A stretch of DNA of 64,000 bases from Eulemur rufifrons (GCF_041146395.1 NC_091008.1:3423501-3487500), one strand, 5' to 3'. Shown: positions 40,380 through 52,460, numbered from the stretch's first letter. Notes: generated by a model not told the origin, from the letters alone. Translations and numbers: made by a program.

Positions 40380-41350
40380 AAAACCCAGCTCGCCAGTCAC
40401 GTGCTCCGCGGAGAGGCCACTTGTGCGGGGAGGTGCGGTCTCTGTCGCTGCCCCGCGGGTCACACCGCGTCGGGGAGCGCGGAGAGGCCAGCGAGGGGCT
40501 GGCGGGGTCTGGAAACTTCGGCGCCCGCCCCGCCGCCGCCTGCGCAAAGTCCCCGCGCCGGAGCGCGCTCAGCCCGCCGGGGGCGGGACGTCCCCGCGCG
40601 TCCCCGCTCGGTCGCGACACGCCCCCTTCCTGACTCTGTCCCCCCTGCGCGCTGTTGGGCTCACACCGGGGCCGGCGGAGCAGCGGCGCGGGCGCGGGCG
40701 CGGGGCGGTGACCGTGCGGGACCCGAGCCTCCGCCTGGCGGTCGCCTGGCTGTCGCCTGGTCGTCCCGGTTAACCCGGTTCTGAGCCCGGCAAGCAAAGC
40801 CGCTCTGGAAGGTTCCCGGACCCCCGAGCGCAGGTACCTGCGGGGCGGCGGGCGGGGGTGGAGACAGTGGGGACTGTCCCTTCGTTGTTTGTCCCCCAGG
40901 AGAGCGGCTTCGTCCAGGAGGTCTCGGGGTGTCGCACGCAAAGCCGTCGCCCGCCGCTGCGGGTGGCTCGGCTCACAGGTGTGCTAAGGGGACCCCCAAA
41001 ATCACAGACAGCGTGACCCTGGCTTTACAACATACATGAATATTTATAAATGAGGGGGGCACCGAGAGGACACACTGGCGATGGCGGGTGTCGTCTTTGT
41101 ACTTTTGTGTCCTTTGCAAAGGTTTTTCCAGCGGCGCGGCTGTCCTCGCTCCAGGCTGGTTCCTTAGGAGAAATGGCATCGTCCGTTGTTTTCTGGCACT
41201 TTCTCAGGCTTTCAGACCGAAAGGAGGAATTTCCCACGTCCGCTGGGAACCTCAGGGCGGACGTCCGCAGCCACCGGGGGGTGGGACTTGCGCGTTCGGG
41301 TGTCAGGCCCAGGGGACGGAGGGGGCGAAAGACGACACCCGCGCGACAAA
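40380..41350. promoter_or_regulatory. CpG island; presumed TIFA/ALPK1 bidirectional promoter
   Basis: The only large CpG island in the window, densest at 40390-40980. It has GC boxes (GGGGGCGGGAC near 40577), an E-box TCACGTG at 40397-40403, and no TATA box where expected. A good + strand splice donor, CAG/GTACCT, lies after 40833. It could end a non-coding TIFA exon 1 that joins the acceptor before 46268. In human, TIFA and ALPK1 sit head to head at this place, so ALPK1 is expected to start on the minus strand here. The long open frames across the island (both strands, about 40269-41700) reflect high GC and a lack of stops and resemble no protein. Confidence 0.75.
41226..41235 (-). promoter_or_regulatory. 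Consensus NF-kB (kB) site
   Basis: GGAATTTCCC on +, which is GGGAAATTCC on -. It fits GGGRNWYYCC at every position. It lies about 400 bases inside the presumed TIFA first intron at the 3' edge of the CpG island. Binding is inferred. Confidence 0.5.
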
Positions 41351-41958
41351 CGCCCAGCTTTCCCCTAAGGTCGGTGTTTGGTTTTCTCCAATTTTTTTTT
41401 TTTTTTTTGCAAGACCTGTGACTTTAGTAAGTTTTGATTCTGCCGAACAGCTCTCTACAGAGCAAGAGTTCACAAATGTCGTCGAAGCCACCCTGCAGGG
41501 TGACACCGTCGACAGGGGTGAGGCCGGAGGTGAACTGTGTCTCGCTTCTGCGTCCAAGTTCCTCTTCCCCTCGTGTTCGCGCAGAGTTGCGGTTGGTTAG
41601 GGAGAAAAGCCAGCTGGGAAGAACAGAAACTTCGCACTTGCAAACGCCCAAGGACAGACTGTCTCTCGAGAACATCCGTGGGGGGACCCGGGAGGGGACA
41701 TGGGGGGGATGAAAGTGAAAGTGTTGGAGGGGAACCTTCCCTGATACATTGTCCAGAGCAAACTCCAGTATTGCCGGCAGTCAGTCTTGTTTTAAAAAAC
41801 AGAGCATGAGCTGCATTTGGTCACCCAGGGCCACCCAACTTTCTGTGAAACTGCTCAGACATCTGGCTCCTTTTAGGACATGACAGTTGAAGACCAAACA
41901 CCCTTCTGCAAGGCGAGGGTGATATGTCTCTACCGTGGCTTTGCAGGACCTTAGAGCT

Positions 41959-42097
41959 TGTGTGTGTGCATGTATGTATGTGTGCATGTGTGTATGTGTG
42001 CGTGCGTGCGTGTGTGTGTGTGTATGTGTGTATGTGTGCGTGTGTGTGCGTGTGTGTATGTGTGCATGTGTGCGTGTGTGTGTGTGTCCGTGTGTGG
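41959..42097. repeat. Compound (TG)n/(TGCG)n/(TGTA)n microsatellite
   Basis: About 140 bases of alternating purine-pyrimidine sequence in the TIFA intron. It produces long Cys-Val or His-Thr open frames that are artefacts. It could adopt left-handed DNA. Confidence 0.95.
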
Positions 42098-42330
42098 CAG
42101 GGCAGGGGTGGGAGGTGGAGGTGCTGTTTGCAGGCAACACCTCTACACATACCGCCTCTTCCTTCCCTGAAAGGACTTAGGAGCCTTCGCTTGAATCTGA
42201 CCCTTCTCTTCTCAGCCTCCCAGGACATGAATACTTCCCGGTGTCCGGCACAGAGCTGGACATTCAAGAATGTGGCACCCAGGCCTTCTGTGCTGTGCTT
42301 CAGAGGCAAAGCCCCTGGTAGCGCACCTGC

Positions 42331-42664
42331 TTTTTTTTTTTTTTTTTTTTGACAGAGTCTCACTCTGTTGCCCGGGCTAGAGTGCCGTGGAGTCAGCCTC
42401 GCTCACAGCAGCCTCCAACTCCTGGGCTCAAGCGATCCTCCTGCCTCAGCCTCCCCAGTAGCTGGGACTACAGGCATGCGCCACCATGCCTGGCTAATTT
42501 TTTCTGTATATATTTTAGTTGGCCAGCTAATTTCTTTCTATTTTTAGTAGAGATGGAGGTCTCACTCTTGCTCAGGCTGGTCTCGAACTCCTGACCTCGA
42601 GCGATCCTCCCGCCTCGGCCTCCCAGAGTGCTAGGATTATAGACATGAGCCACTGTGCCCATCC
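42331..42664 (-). mobile_element. Lemur-type Alu
   Basis: Dimeric Alu on minus with target duplication GCGCACCTG at 42321-42329 and 42665-42673. No extra ACTC. Confidence 0.96.
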
Positions 42665-42679
42665 GCGCACCTGTTTTTA

Positions 42680-45096
42680 TTTCTATATTTATTTACCTAT
42701 TACACTTCCTTTGTGAATACAGACATTCCTGTTTGTCTGACATCATCAGTGTTTTACAACTTTTTAACGTCAGATATCACAGTTTACCACTATGATGATA
42801 CTTTGCCAACCCTCAGCTCCATTCAATGCCATAAAAGTGAGATGGTTTGTGATTTTGTAAGGAAAATAGTTATTACATGTTTGAATGGCTATCAGGTGCA
42901 CATGGTATAAAATTCCAAAGGTACCGAGTGTGCAGTGAAAAATAACTCTCCTTCCTACCCCGGACCCCAGTTTCTCGCTCCAGAAATAACCACTCTTATC
43001 CCTATATAACCTCATTCTTCTTCAGTTTCTTTGATAACGTGTGACTAACAGATTTCAAAAAAGCCGTTTTGAACACCTGCATGCCAGTGATTTTTTTGAA
43101 GTCTACCAATTTTAAATGAATACATTTAAATAATAATTTCAGTTATTTGTTAGTGTCTGTTGTTCTGCTGACCACTCTGAAATGCCAGGGATTCAGGCCA
43201 CTTTGCAGAGGGACCTTGTGGCTTTGGGGTCTGACAAATCGATTAGTTTCTAAGTTCCTTGAGGTCAGAGACCGTGATTTATTCAACCTGGGTGCTCCCC
43301 AGACCTGCCTCGACTACTCCTGAGTGCTAGGTCCGTGCGAACATTTATAGAGCCAGGCTGTAGGAAGAAGTGATATTCACAGTGACCTGGTGCTTCAGAG
43401 CTGTTCCTTCTACGAGGCAGCACTAACCGAGTATGTCTGTCCCCAACACTAGACCCTAGGCTGGTGTCCTGCTGGTTGTAATACACTCGGTGGCTCGCAG
43501 GCAGAAGGGTTGATTTTCTTGCTCATGTGATATGTCCTTTATTCATCTGTCTTTGGGCCTTCCCTCTGGGACCCGGGCTGAGCTGCTCCTTTGGGGGCTG
43601 CTGGTTGGCAAGGGACAGAGGGAAGGCACCACACGGGGGCTTTTAGGCTTCTGCTTGGAAGTAAGTTTCTGTGTCCCTTCCATTTATGGTTGTTAACGGG
43701 GGGTGGATCAGCATTTTAAAAGGGCAGGATCGGCGGGGATAGGCCTGGGGTGTTTTACAGTAATACAGTCCACCTCAGTGTTGGTGGCCGGAGTCACAGT
43801 CGTGAACCCTGAGATTCCTCCAACCCTGAGGACTGATTCACTCCAAGACTCTCATAGCCGGTGACTTACAAACCGGAATGCCCGTTTTTTTTCCCCCTTA
43901 TAGTGGATAATATATTTGCCCTGGGGACTAGGTATAAGAGCCTATATGGGACAAACTTTTCTTAGTGGTGGATTTGTTCAAAAGACTGAATTATAAGCTA
44001 ACAGTTTATGTAAAGGACACACAGAATTTGGATGTTACCAAACGACTCTTTGTATCCGGTTCTCCATGCGGAGCTGTTACTGTCCAAAGTGCAAGAATGA
44101 GCTAGAATGATGGCCGCCAACCCCGAACCAAGCTGGAGATGACCAGGGGACTCTTGCTCTGCTTTTCTAGGCTCTTGTCAACAGCACATCCTTTGCTTGT
44201 CATCTGCCAACTGCATCCTCCCATGACTTATTACAATTATTCTCTTTTCTGCCGTCTGCTTCTGGAATAATGAGACTATTATCATAATTAAAGTGTCTTC
44301 AAATCACAACATAGGATGGATTAACCGGTCCTACTCATTGTGTGTTCATTCTTGCTGGCTTTGGTTTCACAGTAGGTTTTACCACCTACTGGTAAACCTT
44401 ACCATCTCCTGGCCGGAGATTTTGAGGGTTCTTGTCACTTTTTCCGCTTATATAGCTAGACATCTGTTGTCCGACGCTTGCGTGGTGCGATAGGATGTAA
44501 TGATGTTCAAAAAATATATTACGGATATAAATTTAAAATTAAGGATGCATTTCCAAATCAATAGAAATGTTACTTCGCTTTGCCATTTGTTGAATAATTG
44601 AATAAATTGCGAGTTTGATTTTTAGCAGCATAACCTTGCAAAACCCAAGGAAATATTGTATTTTAAAAGTAAGTAGCAGCAAGCATAGAAAGGAAATTTT
44701 GGGAAATTCTGGTTGGGTTTTTTTTTTTTTTTTTTTTTCAGGTCAGCATAATTTTGATACCAACATCTAATATGGATGGCAAATAAAAAAACCATAAAAG
44801 TACAGATTAACCTCACTTAAGACTATTGACCCCCAAACCCCAAATTAATATAAGCAGACAGAGTCCAATAGCACAAACATGCGAGGGTCGCCTGAGGAAT
44901 GCGGGTAGCACTTGTACTTGTATAGTTTATCACTGCACTAAAGTAAAAGGAATTCTATGCAGCTGTTAAAGAATGAGGTATACTTATATATGCAGATAAG
45001 GGGAAAAAACCCCACCCCTATGTATTGCAAGATCCAGAGCTAAATACACTATGTTTCTGTTTGTGTAAGGAAATTTTTCTCTGTAGAGAGACGTGT

Positions 45097-45127
<31 letters not shown>

Positions 45128-46260
45128 AGTGCGCACAGTTATGCTTTGTTCGGTAAAGAAAATTTCTGTAAAGATGAAAGCAGTTTCTACCATGATTGAC
45201 TCCACGAGAGGAAGACAAAGAGTTAAAGTGGGCTGGGGAGGAGAGACATGTTTTTTAAATCCTTTATGACTGTTTGAATTTTTAAATCATGTGCATGTCA
45301 TTTTAAAAAGATAAATTAGTTTTCAAATAGCAGTTCCATGTCAGAATAACTGCTCAAAAGTGTTAGGAACTAATTCTCCTATCCTGTTATATGCCTTTAA
45401 ATACTGCACCAATTATCAAAGATCTATGTAGGGAAGCGTAGGTGGTGGGCAGCTCAGGACCAGCCACTCCAGAGCAACGCAGTTAATGGCAGTTAGATTT
45501 GCTGTTGGTGGTTAAGGATGGTTTGTCCACCCAGTCATTAGGAACCACTGATAAAAAGAAACAATTCCAGTACCAGTGCAGCCTATGATGTTTAGAACTA
45601 CCTTGTGAAGATTTATTTTTTTAAAAGTATGTAGTGTCTAAATTTTAAAATTATAAAATAAAATAACCATTTAAAGCATTTATTATTTTTAATCATTTAC
45701 CTATTAGAAATCTAATTGAAGACTTAAAGGATAAATGTTGCAATTATTTGTTTATAACTATTAAATTTCTTTGACCAGGTTTCACAATTTGTAATACAAC
45801 TAATGGTAATAAATAAACTCTAGGTTTTCTTTATGTATATATCCTCTGAGAGTATTCAAACCAAAAAGGATTTTTTATTTCCTGATTTTCTTTTTAAAAC
45901 ACAGCTGTCCTGTTTTCTCTGGGCCCAAGCTACTCTATTTAAATGAGAAAGGAACTGGAGGTTTCTGTATGCTTGCCCCAAATAATTTTATCGTCAACGA
46001 TCATTCCTTGTTATTGTCCAGATTGTATGCATGGTTTTATAATCAAAACTAGAAATGAAAAATAAAGAGATGGGAAAAGGTAATACACCAATTCTCATAG
46101 GGCTCTTGATGTAAGATTTCATATATCTGCTAGTTAAAGTATTCTATGTATTTTCTTAAGGTCTAAATAAATCACCTGTCAGAAGGTGATCAGCGGAATA
46201 TTAGGATCAAAGCTCTCAATGCCTCCAGTATAGGCAGGAACTAATTTTGTGGTTTTAATT
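42680..46260. other. TIFA intron, mostly single-copy
   Basis: Holds an L2-like fragment at about 43245-43335 ('TTCCTTGAGGTCAGAGACCG'), a T-run at 44720-44739 and a (TG)n run at 45092-45128. No coding exon was recognised. Confidence 0.4.
45092..45128. repeat. (TG)n microsatellite
   Basis: TG run interrupted once by TA. Confidence 0.95.
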
Positions 46261-46285
46261 ATCGCAGGGGGGTCTTGTGCACATT

Positions 46286-46861
46286 ATGGCCAGCTTTGAA
46301 GATGCGGACACAGAAGAGACATTAACCTGTCTCCGGATGACCGTGTACCATCCCGGGCAGCTGGAAAGTGGAATATTTCAATCGATAAACTTCGGTAGCC
46401 GACAGAAACTCCCTTCCAGCGTAGTGGTGAACTTCGGCCGAAATTCTAAGGTCTGTCTTTATACTTTTCAGGACAAACAGGTTTCCCGAGTTCAGTTTTC
46501 TCTGCAGCTGTTTAAAAAGTTCGACAGCTCCGTTCTGTCTTTTGAAATTAAAAACATGAGTAAGAAGGCCAGCCTGATCGTTGACAATAGAGAACTGGGC
46601 TACCTAAATAAACTGGACCTGCCCTCCAAGTGCATGGTCAGGTTTGGGGAGTTTCAGTTCCTGATGGAGAAGGAAGATGGAGAGTCACTGGACTATTTTG
46701 AGACGCAGCTGATTTTTTCTTCAATCTCTCTCTTACAAGAAAACAACTGGCCGTTGCACACTCCCATACCCGAGTACGGCAGTTTTTCTTCCTGTTCCAC
46801 CCAAAGCTCTTCTCCCGAAGAAATGGATGAAAACGAATCCTGCGCACGGGGTCTGAGATGA
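46286..46861 (+). CDS. TIFA: TIFA, TRAF-interacting protein with FHA domain
   Basis: A 191-residue cytosolic adaptor of innate immunity, complete in one exon. In the known pathway ALPK1, activated by bacterial ADP-heptose, phosphorylates TIFA on Thr9. TIFA molecules then join head to tail through their FHA domains and recruit TRAF6 or TRAF2 to activate NF-kB. Here Thr9 is kept in the context DADTEETLT. The FHA core is present, with FGRN (Gly51-Arg52-Asn53) and the [13 protein letters not shown] strand. The TRAF6-binding motif PEEMDE is kept near the C-terminus. The start at 46286 is chosen because ATG has A at -3 and G at +4 and gives the conserved [11 protein letters not shown]. The in-frame GTG at 46277 is upstream and not used. 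A splice acceptor TTATCGCAG ends at 46267, so the 5' UTR exon lies upstream, presumably in the CpG island. Compared with the usual 184 residues there is one extra residue near 37-39 and six extra at the end (CARGLR). Confidence 0.98.
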   Translation: MASFEDADTEETLTCLRMTVYHPGQLESGIFQSINFGSRQKLPSSVVVNFGRNSKVCLYTFQDKQVSRVQFSLQLFKKFDSSVLSFEIKNMSKKASLIVDNRELGYLNKLDLPSKCMVRFGEFQFLMEKEDGESLDYFETQLIFSSISLLQENNWPLHTPIPEYGSFSSCSTQSSSPEEMDENESCARGLR

Positions 46862-47890
46862 GAAACACGGATGAAGAGCTCTGTAGATGCTTTATAGACA
46901 CTGCGTACTGGGAGTTTATTAGTGCAGTAAATTACAGTCATCTGTTAGGCTGTCAAATCTGGGATTTTGTTTTATCATTTTAAAGTCTGTAAATTATATT
47001 AGTCATCAACTTAGTCACCTGTTGCCTTCTTGGATCTGTAACGAACCTGTGAGGGTTAATGTAAAAAAAAAAAAAAAAAAGAAATCCTTTGTGATAAAAT
47101 AGTGTTGTCAAAATAAGGTTATGTTATTTTCTCTTTCTGCTTGATTTTCGTCCTATATTTTGTTTTTGTTTTTGTAAGGAACCGTCTCTGGGTTTGGTCA
47201 CGCCATTTCACAGCAGCCACTGGTTTTCAAGGTCATGGCTCCAAGCAGGTTGTTACTGGGGTTTGTAGCCTGTTGGTACTTGCAGGACCCGAGTCCCGGA
47301 ATGCGTTCTGGACTAGTGTCTGTGTGTCACTGTGGTTTGAGTATGGGAAGACCTGTTTGAGAAATAATACCTTTCCATAGCATTGTAGAGTGTTTATTCC
47401 TAAGATGTCAGTTCTGTCTGTCTGTATTCAGCATCCAAAACCAATATGTAAACATTTTAAAGAACCACTGTGTTTAGAATTATTTTCTTACCAAATTTGA
47501 TGTTTGATTTTTATGTACTGTATACAATTTTAAAATTGTATACATTTTAATGTATACATGAAATTTTTAATAGCAACCACGCTCATAGTAAAGTCTAAAT
47601 GTAATTCACTAACCATTGTCTTTGAAACTCTTTCTAAAGAAGGGAAAGAACTGTTCTTAAGCCACTTTACATAGGTAAAAATATGTGAACATTTATAATA
47701 AATGCCTAAATATTTCTAAAATTTTATCTTCAGAAAAAGTTGTCTTTATTTAAAAGGTTCTCATTTAACGCATTTTCACTAAGGTAGTTAGTGAATGTTA
47801 AATAGATAATGGTAGCCATTTAGTTAAGTTAAATTCTAGCATTATCAGGTAGTGAAGCTCCCTGTACAATTTTCCAGGTAAATAAAATTG
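46862..47890 (+). other. TIFA: TIFA 3' UTR with candidate poly(A) signals
   Basis: Follows the TIFA stop. AATAAA occurs at 47697-47702 and again at 47881-47886. Either could end the mRNA. The true end needs transcript data. AP1AR converges from the other side. Confidence 0.5.
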
Positions 47891-47899
47891 CCTGCAGTA

Positions 47900-49861
47900 A
47901 GGGTCCATATTTTTGTAACAACCTGTTTAAAATATTTTATAAACTCTCTAGCCTCTTACTAAAGAGGTTTTAAACCTTTTCTGGATTCAGACACTGGTCA
48001 CTCGTGGGCCATGGTATATGACGTCCATTCCCCAATCCTAGGACTATTCCAGTACAGTGACACATTTGTTACCACACAAAGGGGCCTGAACACCTATTTC
48101 AGTTCCTGTGTCTAGTTTTCCTGCTTATTCCCTATGGTGGGCATAGCAGTGGCTTAATAAAATAATTATAAGTCAGGAATCAGAATACTTGCCTGTTCGT
48201 GGAGCAAAACCAGTAATAAATAATTTATTACCTTTAAATGTAAAAATGTGTTTATTCACAATCCTTGAGAAATTACCATTCCTTCAAAAAGTTCTTCATG
48301 AACAAAAAGCCAAGAAAAGTTACAGTAGTAGCTTATGCCAAACCAAAAATATACATCTGATGTATACAAACTTTAAAAAGCATTAACACAGGCAATGTGA
48401 ATATAGAATACCTTTAAAATATTTCCACTGACATAGCTACGACTTAAATTATTTTAAGACACATAAATAATAGCATTACCTAATGTATTATATTTACATA
48501 TTTAAAGTCATATTTATTTCTAGGAGATAAAAAAGGAGATAAAACTACAGATGTCATTGCTGAGCAGTTCAAATATTGAAAGGGCCACATGATTTTTTTA
48601 AGTACAGCAAGAACTCTTAGTTACTATTTATATCTGGACCTTCCTATATTTTTGAAAACATGCACTGTCATTGTTGAAAGAAAAAGAAAAGAAGAAAACA
48701 CTAAGGAAAAACTGAAAAACAGTTTTCTTACTAAAATCATACTCAGTCCTCAGCAAAATCAAGGAAAGCAATTAGGGAGTGTTTTATATCCCTGGCCTTT
48801 TATACTGATATGTAAATTTTAGAGAAAAGAGTTAATTGCCTATCACAAAATGCAGTTATATATATTGATATACTTAGTTTCATCCCATTAAAGCACCTTG
48901 TACTACAAGGCAAAGAAAAGCTTAATAAAATCAATGGAGCCTTTCATACCAGAAAGGATTTTATTTACTTTGAAATACCCGTATTACCTTTTTAGGTTTT
49001 CCTTTCTTAAATCATGCAGAGAATATGTTCTGTGTAAAATCTTTCTAAGATTATTCATTGGAAATATAGAATTTTTAAAAAATAATGGTGCCTAGAAACT
49101 TAATACTATATATCAATTAACTTAGTCAATATAGTGGCATGTAAGATGAAATGAAAAACCTAAATATATATATTTTCTTAAATATTATTTATGATTATTA
49201 CCAACTTGTAGTGTCCAAATTCTGAAACTTCATTTTTACATTATCCTTTGTTCAGATTGAATCAACATTATCATACTAGGATGCGTAATAAGTATAAAAA
49301 GAAGCCAACACTTTAGCATTTCTTAGAGTCATCTACTCAAATTAATTGTGCTTACTGTTAGATAATAAAATTCAAAGAAGCCAAAGGAATAAATAATGCT
49401 GGAAAAAGGGAACACTATTCTAAATCTGACTCTGACAATCCTTCCTCACGCTCCCTTCACATCTGCTGAGAATTAACAAAAAAAAGTCTTAATATTTTTC
49501 ATAGTTAAATAATGAAATAGGCTTAGTAAAGCATTCAAAGTAATAAAAAAAATTTTTTTAAAAGTGAAAACCTGTAATGGTAAACAGGAATGCTACAAAG
49601 AAAAGAGTTAAATTTAACTGGTAACATGACAGGACCATTAAAGTGGTCTTGAAAAGCAGAAGGCAGATGATGAAATTGCACTTAATTCTGAAGCAATTCA
49701 GATCTATCCTATCATCCCTAATCCTCTCTAATAAAATAAGCATTTACAACATGGTTTCTTACCTTCCCCGTACAAAAAGGCTCAGTATAACCATTTATAC
49801 ATTCTAGTTGGTCTTTAACATTTGGTCGTAACTGATATAAACAGGGTCACACTATTTTACC
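47900..49861 (-). other. AP1AR: AP1AR 3' UTR and intergenic gap
   Basis: AT-rich sequence between the two convergent genes. Minus-strand AATAAA words occur at 48960-48965 and 48251-48256 and may end the AP1AR mRNA, giving a 3' UTR of about 0.9 or 1.6 kb. No other gene was seen. Confidence 0.4.
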
Positions 49862-50127
49862 CTATCGAGTCTGTTGATCTGCATCAAATTGCCTTATGCC
49901 AGAATCAGACAGTTCTAACACAGGATTTACAAATCCAGAATACTCGGAATTGCCGTTGTCATCCATTTCGGCACTAACAAAATCGTTCTCCCACTCCAGC
50001 CCGTTGGAATCATCAGAGGCTGAGGTAGGATTACTTCCCGTCTTCTTGCTGCTGTACTTCAGTGCTGCCCGGAGAATGTCTTCCTCTGTTTTGGAACGTT
50101 CTCTCATCGGAAGCATTCTGTTCATTC
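49862..50127 (-). CDS. AP1AR: AP1AR last coding exon (residues ~215-302)
   Basis: AP1AR (gadkin, gamma-BAR) is a membrane-tethered adaptor on trans-Golgi and endosomal vesicles. It links the AP-1 clathrin adaptor to kinesin-1 and also binds Arp2/3. This exon encodes 87 residues, from MNRMLPMRERSKTEEDILRA to a C-terminus ending DADQQTR, then TAG. It begins after a TCATAG acceptor (minus) with two bases that complete a Gly codon started in the previous exon. It contains LEWENDFVSAEMDD, an acidic stretch with WENDF of the type that binds the AP-1 gamma ear. The sequence is very close to other mammals; the last few residues before the end vary. Confidence 0.97.
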
Positions 50128-50539
50128 CTATGATTTGAACAGAGTTTTTAGAAATCTCAGGGAAGACAAAAAGCTATATTAAGAAACTTCCTAGTTTAGC
50201 ATTACAGCTCTTATTTAACTATCAGACTTGATTTGTGAATCAACTTAGAGCCAGTCCCATGGAGGCCTTCTTAAGGGAGATTGTTGGGGTTTAATCTTGA
50301 AGCATGCTTTAGAGAAAAATAAATATTAATACACCAAAGGGCAGTTTTGATGCAACATTGATCATCTGATAAGATGAAATTTCTGAAGAGCCATAAATAA
50401 AACAGAATGGATGAAGGATTTCAATTGCTATTAGTCTTAGATGACCAAACTGGTATGTCTACCCTGATGATTATTTCATTTCCCAGAGAATGAAAACCTC
50501 TCTAATGGTAATGACAACAACACACATTTTCCCAGTACT

Positions 50540-50765
50540 TACTAGGTTTCCACTAATGTTGCATGCCCTTCACACGTACTAACTAATTTAATCTTCAACA
50601 TCTCTGTGAAGTACAGTACTATCATTATCCTCATTCTGTAGGTGAGGAACCTGGGGCAGAAAAGTTAAGTGATTTGTGCAAAGTCACACAGCTAAAAAGT
50701 TGTGGAGCAAGAATTTTAATCCATTCTGGCTCCAAAGTCTATGGTCTTATGCCATTTCTGACTCT
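50540..50765 (-). repeat. MIR-type ancient SINE
   Basis: Reverse MIR core in an AP1AR intron: 'CTCATTCTGTAGGTGAGGAA', 'AAGTTAAGTGATTTGTGCAA', 'AGTCACACAGCTAAAAAG'. Confidence 0.85.
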
Positions 50766-52037
50766 CTACCACAACAAAGTAGAGATATTTCTATGGGAAA
50801 TTTTTAGATCTAATTTTGAACAGAATGAAACTGGTTGGTAAAATGAAAGTGTAAAAAATTTTGGAAGAAAAAAAACCATGTCATTTTATTGGCAGAAGGA
50901 AGGGAGAGGGGACAGAAAAGAAATTTGAATTTGTAAGTACAGAATTAACACTGGTAACAGAATTTAAATCTAGGATTGGCAAAGAGATAAGAGAACATCC
51001 CTAGATACATTTAATGATTGTGTTTTCTGACCATAAAGAATCAAACCCTACTGTAGTAAAAGAACATTTAAATCTGTACCACTGTCGTCTGTCACTCCTG
51101 AAAAATCACAAAGACTCAACCCAGTAAAGCAAGTTATTTCTATTGACAAGATAAAAATACGAGCTAGACGCTCATATCATTTTGTGGATTTGTTTCTGTG
51201 GATTTATGTACATCAGCCTAGAAGCAGATTTCCAGTGGGCTCCGTTCTCTACCTAGTCTAGTTTAGTAAGTCTGATAATAGCTTGAACAATGACCTAGAA
51301 AGTTATCTTCAAATCTGACAACGTGGATGACACAAACAGTAATTAAAAGATCTGAAAGGCTTCAGAACAATTGAACAAGATGCTAAAATCATAAAGTCTC
51401 ATGATTGGGATCCAAATATGCAATAATGTTAAGTACAGGATTGAGAAAATGGTGTCTAGCTGAGAAGACTTAAGAAAGCTGATGCAATCTTTGATAAAGT
51501 TATTCAAGTTCCCTGTGTATCTGTTTCTTTATTGATAAAACAAATGGCTTGACCAGAGGATATCTAAGGCCCATTCTATCTCAAAATTCTATGAAACGTT
51601 TAATGCTTATTATTTTTCTTAAGGCTCTATATTCTATAACTGAGTCTTCTTTTTTGGATTGCCTATTTCTTAAAGTGAAAATAAAAACTTGGGCATTATT
51701 CAGTGAAATAGCTTTTTTTTAAAAAAAAAATCAACATTTTAGCTACAATTTTGAGTACTTAATGTGTGCTATATGCTGCATTAAAATTATGTATGTGTGT
51801 ATACATATATCTATATATATGAAATTTAATCCTCACAACATTCATCCATTCATTTGTTCAAATATTTATTGATTGCCTATTATGTGACAAGCATTTTTAG
51901 ACCCTAAATATATAACAGCGAAAAATTATCTTTTAAAGTAGGTTTAGTATTACCTTTTTACGATCAACAAACTAATCTACCTAATGTACTATAGCTATGA
52001 AGACATACCAGCTAAAATTTAAACTCATATCTGAGTT
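50766..52037. other. AP1AR intron, single-copy
   Basis: AT-rich intron. Only an ancient repeat remnant at about 51840-51905 and an A/T-run at 51713-51730 were noted. Confidence 0.4.
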
Positions 52038-52155
52038 ACAGCTTCTATTCTACCAAAAGTAGTAACAATTAAATCACTAATTTATAATGAACCAAAACAG
52101 CTTCTGTTCTACCAAAAGTACTAACAATTAAATCACTAATTTATAATAAACCAAA
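52038..52155. repeat. 59-base tandem duplication
   Basis: 52038-52096 is repeated at 52097-52155 with about three differences. The unit begins ACAGCTTCT and contains AACAATTAAATCACTAATTT. It lies in an AP1AR intron. Confidence 0.93.
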
Positions 52156-52460
52156 AGTTAACTAACTTTTGGCTGTGGACTGCCCACAAGGGAGCAATAA
52201 TCCTTCATATTGAGTAATATCATGGGCTGGAATATAAAAACTTTAACGAACATATATTTTCTAAATTTCAAGAAACAAAAAATTAAGCAACTTTCTAAAC
52301 AATTTGTCAACAATGATAATCACTAATACAATAAAAATTTTACATGATTTTTCAAGGTCTTGCACTTACGTCCATTAAATAAAGTAAGAGACCAAGACAG
52401 AAGATTTACACGTGCAGATTAAGTTAAACTTTCCAGGTAGAATTGTGAATTACAAAATAC

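Noticed and set aside
40269..41712. Overlapping open frames of up to 218 codons on both strands across the CpG island
   Set aside because: High GC removes stop codons. The products are low-complexity Arg/Pro/Ala sequences with no family resemblance, and frames overlap on both strands.
41821..42363. Open frames rich in His-Thr or Cys-Val (up to 180 codons)
   Set aside because: They translate the TG microsatellite and the Alu tail.
46277..46285. Upstream in-frame GTG as TIFA start
   Set aside because: The ATG nine bases later has a strong Kozak context and gives the conserved N-terminus that places Thr9 correctly.
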